NCBI GenBank assembly: GCA_963779325.1
Contig: CAVZXS010000025.1
Span: 124,001 to 188,000, forward strand
DNA length: 64,000 nucleotides
Direction of reading: 5' to 3'
From: CAVZXS01 sp963779325
GTDB lineage: Bacteria; Bacteroidota; Bacteroidia; Chitinophagales; Chitinophagaceae
The notes under the pieces are model-generated. The model was not told the DNA's origin. It did not search any database and was given only the letters and a program-made list of their open reading frames with translations. Numbering within the stretch: the stretch's first letter is position 1; each line of letters opens with the position of its first letter. Positions 51,405 to 59,973 of this stretch are shown in pieces. The translations under genes were made by a program, and so were the position numbers.

Positions 51405-52431
51405 CTAAAACTTAGGACAGTTCAATTTTTTCAAACTCCTGTCAACGGGTTGCTTAATATATATAAGAGAAATTTCATTGCCGCCCCGCATATTGGTGCC
51501 GGGTTTCAGCGTACTTGTATTTACATCATATGTATAACCAATATGAAATGAACCATACTCCAGACCGACATAAGGTATTACGGCGTCTTTAAACCTATAC
51601 CAAAGCCCCAAGTATATATTGGTAGGGTTGGCTTCGTCTTCATTTACATTTAAAGCATAAGCTCCGCCCAGTGTGGTATTGGTAGCATTGGCTTGCCGGC
51701 TGTGGTTGGCGCTAAAGTGTAAGGCGTTATTAAAACCAACCGGTATTTTACCGCCGGCCTGTATGGTCAATCTCGGGTTCAATATAAAATCGCCGCCCTT
51801 AAAACTTTCTTTGGGCCGGTTGATATGGTACATAGATGCACCTACGTAAAAACTATTGTAGCCATTGCTGGTACCATTATATAATACGCCGGCATTTACA
51901 TCTACATAACTTACATTCAAATTCTGTTGTTGAAAAATTTCATTGGTTACACCCGTAAAACCAAGTGGTGTCAATTGATCTTCGAAGACCACTTTATTTA
52001 CATCCAATCTTTTGTTGATATAAGATACCTGGAAACCGGCGCCTATTTGGTTATACGCATTTTCATCAAGCCCTTTATGATAAGCAATGGAAACCGAACC
52101 TGAATTATTTTGTAAAACACCGTTAGCGCTTTTGTCGCTAAAACCCATTACACCAATACCAAACTGATCAATCTCCGCAATACGATTTTTCATAATGCCG
52201 AAATCGGCCGATACGGTTTGTGTAACAAAAGCATTATTGATAGTGGGCCATTGATTGCGGTAGTTGCCGGCTATGCGGTACAGTCCGTCGAACTTACCGG
52301 TTAGCGCCGGGTTCAACGTGAGCGGCGAAGCAAAGAATTGCGAAAAGTTAGGGTCCTGCGCTTTAGCTTCAATAGAGATTGCCATAGACAAAATCATGCT
52401 TACGTGAAACGGAATAAAATATTTTCTTCAT
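51405..52431 (-). CDS. PorP/SprF family type IX secretion outer-membrane protein, probable frameshift in signal peptide
   Basis: Mature part DPNFSQFFASPLTLNPALTG and the beta-strand pattern identify PorP/SprF, a membrane partner of T9SS/gliding adhesins. The frame from 52397 (MILSMAISIEAKAQ) begins in the middle of a signal peptide. The upstream ATG at 52431 reads MKKIFYSVSRK in the next frame, and removing one base near 52397 gives MKKIFYSVSRKLILSMAIS, a complete signal peptide. So one extra base is suspected. About 342 residues if joined. No partner SprB-like adhesin is adjacent. Confidence 0.85.
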
Positions 52432-52565
52432 TATAGGTAAAATAACGGAATGAGTTGGAAAAGTACAACTTTTTAAAGACCTGTGAAAGCGTATTATTGC
52501 TGCCTTTTTCCGGTAAATTTTATGCCGGCATAGTGAAAACCGAACTAATACGGGAATTTAATACC

Positions 52566-52618
52566 GAATCGCCATTAGAATAGTCCAATTTGATAGCTGC
52601 TGCGGCTCTCGGCATTAT
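52566..52618. repeat. Hairpin repeat ACCGAATCGCC...GGCTCTCGGxATTA, copy 1
   Basis: Shares both ends with 59917-59973. CCGA/TCGG and GCC/GGC can pair. The rest of the 393-bp gap 52432-52824 holds only a palindromic element. Confidence 0.6.
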
Positions 52619-52782
52619 ACTAATTCGATTAAATTAAATATAATCAATTTGTTATAAGCAGTTAAAACGCGGCAAAACGAATTTTGGTACTCTACGGGTC
52701 AATAATTATGCCGATGATGTAACCGGAAAGCAGATTTAAATTATCAATGATTTAGCATGCACTTTTTAGTATTAAGTGTTCA

Positions 52783-52822
52783 AAGCCCCATCTCCTCAGG
52801 AGAGGGGGTTGGGGGTGAGGCT
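52783..52822 (-). repeat. GC-rich palindromic element just after the upp stop
   Basis: AAAGCCCCATCTCCTCAGGA then GAGGGGGTTGGGGGTGAGGC, two bases from the stop codon, arm toward upp. Confidence 0.83.
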
Positions 52823-52824
52823 TC

Positions 52825-53476
52825 TTACATCTGCACCTTAGTACCATAAGCCAAATCGCCGGCATCGCCCAAGCCGGGTACTATATAGCCTTTGGCTGTC
52901 AGTTCATCATCAATATCGCCGCACCAAATAGTTACCGCCGGCGCTTCACGTTTTACATATTCAATACCCACCGTACAGGCAATGGCGCATACAATATGCA
53001 TTTCGCGGGGCTGCCCCTCATCTTTTAAATACTGAATGGTTTTTACCAAGCGATGAACCGGTAGCCAGCATCGGGTCCGATATAATTACAATACGGTTCT
53101 CCAACTCAGGACAGGAAACATAATCTAAACTGATTTCAAAGCTGCCGTCTTTTCGATGCTTACGATAGGCCGATATAAAAGCATTATCGGCTTTATCAAA
53201 ATAATGAAGCAAACCCTGGTGCATACCCAACCCTGCACGTAAAATAGTAGCCAGCACGGGTTGCTCTTTTAATACCTTGCATACCGCAATGCCCATAGGA
53301 GTTTGTATTTCTTTTTCTTCAAAAGGCAATACCTTACTTATTTCATAAGCGGCCACTTCAGCAATACGCTCCAGGTTGCGACGAAAAACCATACGGTTAC
53401 TTTGTACATCCACATTGCGCAATTCGCTTAGCCAATTGCTTACCAAACTGTGCTGTTCGCTGAGGTTTACTACCAT
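52825..53476 (-). CDS. upp: Uracil phosphoribosyltransferase, single-base frameshift
   Basis: Salvages uracil to UMP with PRPP. The two frames together make ~217 residues. N-terminal TILRAGLGMHQGLLHYF, PRPP loop ISDPMLATGSSL, then, after a shift, VKTIQYLKDEG and the uracil-site GYIVPGLGDAGDLAYGT. The break is at 53046-53049: TCG-CTT-GGT reads on correctly only if one base is dropped (TCG-TTG-GTA). The total length is 3n+1. All catalytic motifs are present, so either a sequence error or a recent mutation. Confidence 0.88.
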
Positions 53477-53633
53477 AAGAATGTGTTTTGGTTTCGGGTT
53501 TTAAGAGAGATTAGTTTTTACGATCACGTCTTTTATGAACTTCTATTTCTAATTCCTTATTTCCAATGTACTTTTGGCAAATCTAAAACTTATCCCGTTA
53601 ACAATCGGGTCTGCAATTTAAAATCAATTGAGT

Positions 53634-54731
53634 ATGGTATACAGGGCAATAGGATTAATGAGCGGCAGTTCACTGGACGGGCTGGATATAGCTTTCGCCG
53701 AGTTTCATGAAAATGCAGGCAAATGGACCTATGAAATAAAAGCGGCGACTTGCAGCGAATATGAAACTGAATGGATAGATAAACTGAAACAGGCCATTCA
53801 CTTACCGGCCTTGGATTATCAGTTGTTGCACACCGCTTACGGGCATTACACGGGCCATTTGGTTAATAAATTTATTGAGAAGAATAGCCTGCAATATCAA
53901 GTACAACTCATCGCATCGCACGGGCACACAACTTTTCATGTACCTGCAAAAAAAATGACGGGGCAGATGGGCTGCGGCGCCGCCATTGCAGCGGTGACGG
54001 GTATTAATGTAGTAAGTGATTTACGTGCCATGGATATTGCCATGGGCGGGCAGGGCGCACCCATTGTACCCATTGGTGAAAAATTATTATTGGGCGATTA
54101 TAATTATTTTTTAAACATTGGCGGTATTGCCAATATATCTTTTAACACAGAAAAATATACAGCCTTTGATGTATGCCCGGCCAACCGTGTACTGAACATG
54201 CTGGCCAAAGAAGCCGGTAAAGAGTATGATGATAAAGGCGCTATGGCAAAAAGCGGAAATGTAAATACTGAATTACTTGAAGAATTAAATGCATTGGATT
54301 TTTATAAACAACCTTATCCAAAATCGTTGGCCAATGATTTTGGGACGGAAGTACTGTACCCGATGATTAAGAAAGCGGGCATCAGTACCAATGATGCACT
54401 GCGTACTATGACGGAACATACAGCCGTGCAAATAAAAAATGCAATTGTCGGTTTTCAAAATGAACACCGATCGGCGAGAGGCGGACAATTGCTGGCCACC
54501 GGCGGCGGTGTGTTTAATGATTTTTTAATTGAACGTTTAGCGACCTTGCTGAAAGAATTAAATATTGAAGTAGTAGTACCCGATGAAAAATTAGCGAAGT
54601 ACAAAGAAGCATTAATCATGGCATTGATAGGTGTATTGCGTTGGAGAGAGGAATACAATGTACTGTCGTCCGTAACCGGGGCCACTGCCAACAGTGTAGG
54701 CGGCGCGGTGTGGATGGGGAGTGAGGGGTGA
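53634..54731 (+). CDS. anmK: Anhydro-N-acetylmuramic acid kinase
   Basis: Phosphorylates 1,6-anhydroMurNAc during peptidoglycan recycling. 365 residues from the ATG at 53634 (MVYRAIGLMSGSSLDGLD); a TTG two codons earlier is less likely. Further motifs IASHGHTTFHVPAK, DLRAMDIAMGGQGAPIVPIG, FLNIGGIANISF, ATGGGVFNDFLIERL. Divergent from upp. Its TGA stop is the first base triplet before a heptamer array. Confidence 0.95.
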   Translation: MVYRAIGLMSGSSLDGLDIAFAEFHENAGKWTYEIKAATCSEYETEWIDKLKQAIHLPALDYQLLHTAYGHYTGHLVNKFIEKNSLQYQVQLIASHGHTTFHVPAKKMTGQMGCGAAIAAVTGINVVSDLRAMDIAMGGQGAPIVPIGEKLLLGDYNYFLNIGGIANISFNTEKYTAFDVCPANRVLNMLAKEAGKEYDDKGAMAKSGNVNTELLEELNALDFYKQPYPKSLANDFGTEVLYPMIKKAGISTNDALRTMTEHTAVQIKNAIVGFQNEHRSARGGQLLATGGGVFNDFLIERLATLLKELNIEVVVPDEKLAKYKEALIMALIGVLRWREEYNVLSSVTGATANSVGGAVWMGSEG

Positions 54732-54907
54732 GTCGGAAGTCGGAAGTCGGAAGTCGGAAGTCGGAAGTCGGAAGTCGGAAGTCGGAAGTCGGAAGTCGGA
54801 AGTCGGAAGTCGGAAGTCGGAAGTCGGAAGTCGGAAGTCGGAAGTCGGAAGTCGGAAGTCGGAAGTTGGAAGTCGGAAGTCGGAAGTCGTGAAGTCGGAA
54901 GTCGGAA
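54732..54907. repeat. Tandem heptamer array, GTCGGAA x25
   Basis: 25 units of 7 bp (176 bp), one with C to T and one with an inserted T near the right end. Directly abuts the anmK stop. Nothing else is in 54732-55064 apart from the element at 54961-55024. Confidence 0.95.
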
Positions 54908-54960
54908 TGTATTTTTTAGATTCGAAGTTATGCGAATTTGTTTTTTTAAATAGAGAAATG

Positions 54961-55024
54961 TTCCTCCCCTGCCTTAGGCGGAGGCCTTAGGTTCTGCTAA
55001 TAAAGAAATATCGAAGGGGGTGGG
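54961..55024. repeat. Nested GC-rich palindromic element
   Basis: CCTCCCCT and GAAGGGGGTGGG arms separated by an inserted GCCTTAGGCGGAGGCC-like palindrome and AT-rich bases. Intergenic. Confidence 0.6.
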
Positions 55025-55064
55025 TAAAAAGAAAAATCAAATAAAATAATACGCACATAACAAT

Positions 55065-55436
55065 ATGTTTTTCGACAAACACACACATATAATAAATACA
55101 GCGAAGCCGCTGGGCTTTGAAGAAAGCCCGGTGCAGGATGCATTGGACTACTACGATGACAATGGTTTGGACAAAACATACCAATGGCTGGTGAATGAAA
55201 AAAAATTAGACGCCGCTAAAGCCGCCGAATTGATAACGTTGTTTAAAAAAGAATTAAAAAAAGCATACCGCGAAAGAATACTGGGCCAGTCTGTATTTTT
55301 ATTACTTTGGTTATTTATGGCTTTTGTATTTTTTTACAACCGATTAATGATAAACGGCTTCGTGGTTTTCTTCCTGGTATTGTTTATCATTCAATTTATC
55401 AGGATGATTTTTAATTTCAGGAAATTGTACAGGTGA
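55065..55436 (+). CDS. Small membrane protein, unknown function
   Basis: 123 residues. The soluble helical N-terminal half (SPVQDALDYYDDNGLDKTYQ, LDAAKAAELITLFKKELKKA) is followed by two adjacent hydrophobic segments (VFLLLWLFMAFVFFYN and GFVVFFLVLFIIQFIRMIF). No family recognised. Isolated between a repeat region and the HNH module. Confidence 0.75.
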   Translation: MFFDKHTHIINTAKPLGFEESPVQDALDYYDDNGLDKTYQWLVNEKKLDAAKAAELITLFKKELKKAYRERILGQSVFLLLWLFMAFVFFYNRLMINGFVVFFLVLFIIQFIRMIFNFRKLYR

Positions 55437-55484
55437 GATATTGTGGGGCAATTGCTTATCTTTTTAAAGTAAAGCTTTCTTTTT

Positions 55485-55725
55485 ATGATAGATTATTTTG
55501 ATGTGTATATTTTTTCTGATCGGCCCGCTACTTGCCCTATCTGCGGTTCAAGAAGTGAGATTATTTTAGACTTGTCACACAAAAAATAAAACTCAAGTTC
55601 ATAAGTGCCCTAATCAAAAATGTGAGTTTGAATTTGTGATGCAGCATGACAAAGAATTTGAAGATTACGATATGAAAGTTATTGCAAATGATGACGACAA
55701 CATAGAAATTGAAATATTCTCATGA
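55485..55725 (+). pseudogene. Small zinc-ribbon protein gene, frameshifted
   Basis: ~80 codons with one extra base. The first frame gives MIDYFDVYIFSDRPATCPIC and GSRSEIILD; after a shift before 55588 the second gives KTQVHKCPNQKCEFEFVMQH to a stop at 55725. CPIC plus KCPNQKC would form a zinc ribbon. The shift lies in an ACTTGTCACACAAAAAATAA stretch. The TGA overlaps the next ATG (ATGA), so it is coupled to the HNH gene. Confidence 0.65.
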
Positions 55726-56496
55726 AAGAAGGACAAAAACTTTGGATAAGAGAAGAATTGATTTTAGCAATAAATCTTTACTGTAAACTCCCCTTTGGAA
55801 GATTGCATAGCAGAAATCCGGAAGTCATAAATCTTGCGACTTTAATTGGAAGAACACCGAGTTCTGTTGCATACAAGCTTGTTAATTTTGCAAGTCTTGA
55901 TCCGAGTTTAAAGGCAAGAGGAATAAAAGGGGCTTCTAATGCAAGCATTTTGGACAAAGAAATTTGGAAAGAGTATTTTAATAATTTAGATGAACTGCCT
56001 TTTGAAAGTGAGAAGCTTCGTGCTAAAATTGAAAAAACGACCGTTGAAAAATTGAATCATATTCCTGAAAACGAATTGCCAAAAGAAGGCAAAACAAGAG
56101 AGCAGGTTGTAAAAGCAAGGGTTAATCAATCTTTTTTTCGAAGTTCTATTTTGGCCTCGTATAATAATACTTGCTGTATAACAGGTATTCAACAACCTGA
56201 GTTTTTAATAGCAGGCCATATTAAACCTTGGAGTATTGACGAGAAAGAATAGAATAAACCTGCAAAACGGAATTGCAATAAATGCGCTTCATGATAAAGC
56301 TTTTGAAACAGGTTTAATAACTATCACAACAGATTTTAAAATAGTAGTTTCTTCAATTTTACTGAAGCAGAGAAAATCAAAATCGGTTGAGGACTATTTC
56401 ATCAAGTATAATAATAAAGAAATTATTTTGCCTTCAAGATTTCTTCCTGATACTGAATTCCTAAAATATCATAACGAGTTCAGATTTAGACGTTGA
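55722..56496 (+). CDS. HNH endonuclease-domain protein, single-base frameshift
   Basis: 258 residues when joined. The N-terminal part (LWIREELILAINLYCKLPFG, LIGRTPSSVAYKLVNFASLD) looks DNA-binding. The C-terminal HNH domain reads YNNTCCITGIQQPEFLIAGH then IKPWSIDEK|NRINLQNGIAINALHDKAFE, typical of restriction-like HNH enzymes. The frame breaks at ~56244: GAGAAAGAATAG needs one base removed to read EKNRINL. Residue content around the break is complete, so an error is possible. Probably a stand-alone defence or restriction module with the zinc-ribbon gene. Confidence 0.8.
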
Positions 56497-56507
56497 GCTC
56501 AACAATA

Positions 56508-56540
56508 AAAAAAACCGCCCCGAACCCGAGGCGGTTTTTT
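56508..56540. terminator. Bidirectional terminator between HNH gene and TonB receptor
   Basis: AAAACCGCC-CCGAACCCGA-GGCGGTTTT with T/A runs on both sides; convergent genes. Confidence 0.9.
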
Positions 56541-56560
56541 ATGTAAATAAGATATTCGTA

Positions 56561-59500
56561 TTAAAAAATATATCTCACACCAAACTGCATTTGCCAGCGG
56601 CTTTGCAGTTCGGGGTTGCTTACAAATGTTTCTTTTTGCGATGGATCGAATTTGTATGATGGTACTGTACCCGCAACTGTTACCGACAATGGCTGGTAAT
56701 AACCTGATGTAGTGGCATACTTACGTACGCCCCATTTGCTGCTTAGCAGGTTGCCGAGATTTACAAAATCTAAACTCAATTGCAATGGTATTTGCTTTTT
56801 ATCCTTTCCTATATTAAAATCCTGTAAAATGCGCATATCAATTTGGCTGTAGCCCGGTGTTACACCGCCATACTTTTCTGTATACTGTCCTCTTAAATCT
56901 TTCAGGTATTTATCCTGTGCTATAAATTGTTTCAGTCCTGCACGTTGCGCCGCTGCATTTTGTAGTATTGCCAAGTACATCTAACAAAGGATCAAATGCC
57001 ATCAAATCAATTTCTGCATCAGTAGGTACATATAGTAAATCGTTTGAATTGGTTCCGTCATTATTTATATCACCGCCGTATACATAGGCAAAACGATTGC
57101 CCGAACTCCAGTTGGCGAATATTGAAACGGTCGTGGCGTACTTGCCTTTTCCATATTCATGTTTTTTGGACAAGCGCAATTAAAAAGCGATGTGTATTAC
57201 CGTACAATGAATTGGAAAGTCTTGCTTCATTGGCGTTATTCAAAATGGGATTGCGGTCAAATGCATCACTTGATATTTCGGCGGAAATAGAACTGGCATC
57301 TTTGGCTATACCAAAGTTATAAGCGGCCATGGCAAACAAACCGTTATTAAAACTTTGCTGCGCCTGGAAACTCAAGTTAAGTTGGTAGCCCACTTTTGTA
57401 TTGGTAAATACGTAGGCGTTGGCTGCTCCCTGGTTGGCGGCTGTATAAATTTTTCTTTTGTCATTTGTGGCGCCGCCCAATGTGCCGGTTGGTGTTCCTA
57501 ATTTATAATTACGCACCATCATGGCGTTTACATCTTTGGTATACGCTGCATCAATGGTGAATACGGTACCGGCAGGTATTTTAAAATCAGTACCCAAGTT
57601 AGTACGCCATACCTGCGGCCATTTAAAATTACGATCGGTTACATTGTAAAAGAAACTGAACGGGTTGCCGATATGATTGCCCAACCATACAAAAGGAAAA
57701 CGACCGGTAAACAAACCCGAACCGCCTCTCAGTTGAAAAGTCTTATCGCCTTTTACATCGTAATTAAATCCGATACGCGGAGAGAACAATGGTTTTCGTG
57801 CAGGTAATTTTGTATTGTCTAAATCTTTACCTACACCATTCGTAATCGGTCGTCCGTCCTTATCAAACAAAACCAGCGGATCGTTATTAGGAATTGTAGG
57901 AGAACTTGCGGCACCGCCGGCAGGAACAATTTTAAATTTATCTTCAAAATAAACAGGTATGTCTGTACGAATACCATAGGTTAGTCTGAATTTATCAGAA
58001 ACCTTCCATTCATCCTGTACATAAGCGGAAAGCTGGCCCACCGTTAAATAATACCAGCTCCACTGATCGGCAAGGGCTGCAGCTTTGGCTCTTGTTTGTG
58101 CAACAGATATGGGTTCTAAGCCGCTGAAAGTTGGGTTCAATACTAAATTACCATCGTTAGGCGCCAGTGATAGAAAATCAGACAGGTTTATATCTGCGAA
58201 TAAAGCATTTCCATAACCGGTAAGATTAAAAGAGTTACCGAATTTGAATGACTCAAAAGAACCGCCGATAGTAATGTCGTGGTTCTTTTTATAAATATTA
58301 AAATTATTAGTTACCTGGAAAGCATCTTGGTTCAATACATTATTAATAGAAAAAGGTTCATGTCCCGCTATTATATAAGGAACATTGTTCTTAACAATAT
58401 TTAATACAGGAAAGGGAGTAGAGAAAGGATTACGGTTGTCACGGAAAGTAGTATATACCACTCTCAATTTATTGGCATAGTCACCTTTAAAATTTGATTT
58501 TAATTCAGCGCCGAAAGAGTGCAATTTGTTTACAATCTCATATCCTGAATTTTGAAATTGCAGCGTTACGAAATCCGGGCCTCTGCGTCGTATAGCACTC
58601 GGGTGCGCCGGTTTATCTTTTTTTGCATCCAATCCGTTATAAGTAAATGAAAGTTTATGTACGTCGTTTATGTTCCAATCTAATTTAGCCAGCCACTTGT
58701 AATTTTTTTGATCATGAGAAAACCCTTGGTAAGGGCCGGTCTCATAGCCAAATCTTGTTTTTAAAATAGAACTTACAGCTTGTAAGTCGGCTTCCAATAC
58801 TCTTGATGTATTTGTTTTACCGGTGTTGGAAGCATTTTGCGCTAAATAAGCGGTAGCGGCATCGCTGCGTTGCTCCGTTTCAAAATTGATGAAGTAAAAC
58901 AGTTTATCTTTTTTAATGGCACCGCCCAATGAAACACCGGTTTGCAATTGCGAAAGTGAAGGCACTTCAAATTTATTACCATCTACCTTTTTACCCGTCA
59001 TGGCATCGTTACGGAAAAAACCATACACCGTTCCGGTAAAATTATTATTACCCGATTTGGTAACGGTGTTTACACCGGCGCCGGTAAAGCCGGCTTGCGT
59101 TACATCATACGGTGCAATGTTTACCTGTATTTGATCAATGGCGTCCAATGAAACGGGTTGAGCGCTGGTTTGTCCGCCGGGAGTAGGCGCATCCAATCCA
59201 AAAGGATTGTTGAATACAGCGCCGTCCAATGAAAAATTATTGTATTGCCCGTTACGACCGGCGAATGATATACCGTTATAGTTAGCCGAGGCGGAAGGAG
59301 TCAACCGTAAATAATCATCGGCAGAACGGGAGATAGTTGGTAATGCCCTTATTAAGCGGCTGCTGATATTGGTAGAAGCGCCGGTTCTTTTATTGTCAAA
59401 AATTTTTGAGCGACCGATAATGGTAACTTTTTCGAGGTCACCTGTTTTAGGTTCCATAGCAAATGCTACTTCGTTGTTAAGACCCAGTTCAAGGATTAAG

Positions 59501-59793
59501 TTTTCGGTAACTGCTTGTTGAAAACCTACAGAGGTTACGGAAACTTTGTAAGGCCCGCCTACACGAAGGTTGGGTACCGTAAATCGTCCGTCGGTCTTGG
59601 TGGCAATTGTTATTTTAATACCGGCATCAGGATATTCAATAACTACTGAGGCGCCGGACAAAGCAGTTCCTTTGTCATCTTTTACCGTTCCGCTGAGTGT
59701 GGCGGTGGTTACCTGGGCATCGGCTGTTATGTGTAGTGCAAATAATAAGAGAAGAAGAGAAATGAAATTTCTCAGGAATAGCTGCAGTTTCAT
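56561..59793 (-). CDS. Oar-like TonB-dependent receptor, two single-base frameshifts
   Basis: About 1077 residues when three frames are joined. Signal peptide, N-terminal carboxypeptidase-regulatory-like domain (LSGTVKDDKGTALSGASVVI), plug (RTGASTNISSRLIRALPTIS), then a beta-barrel ending LQSRWQMQFGVRYIF with terminal Phe. The two breaks are at ~57171-57174 (GCG-CTT-GTC should read GCG-TTG-TCC) and ~56971-56975 (GTA-CTT-GGC should read GTA-TTG-GCA). Both are +1 at CTT-G. Substrate unknown; the domain order resembles Oar/OmpA-like receptors. Confidence 0.85.
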
Positions 59794-59916
59794 GGTCAGT
59801 GTTTTTAATGAATAGATAAGAATAAGAAAGTATTCACTTAATAATTCCGTAACAAAAGTATTACACTTATCTTTTTGGGCAATATTAATTTTTACCTGTC
59901 GGTGGAAAGCTTGTTT

Positions 59917-59973
59917 ACACCGAATCGCCCTGTAAAGTCATCTATCCGCATATTCATCAGGGCTCTCGGTATT
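59917..59973. repeat. Hairpin repeat ACCGAATCGCC...GGCTCTCGGxATTA, copy 2
   Basis: Matches 52566-52618 at both ends. CCGA/TCGG and CCCTG/CAGGG can pair. It lies at the ade stop and downstream boundary. Confidence 0.6.

Noticed and set aside
53040..53050. Programmed RF2-type +1 frameshift in upp
   Set aside because: The CTT slip codon is followed by a sense codon, not a stop, and there is no upstream pausing signal. Kept only as a weak alternative to sequence error.
54732..54907. Possible CRISPR or coding repeat (heptad peptide SEVGSRK in an ORF)
   Set aside because: The DNA is a pure 7-bp tandem array without spacers. The peptide repeat is only what a 7-bp array gives when read in triplets.
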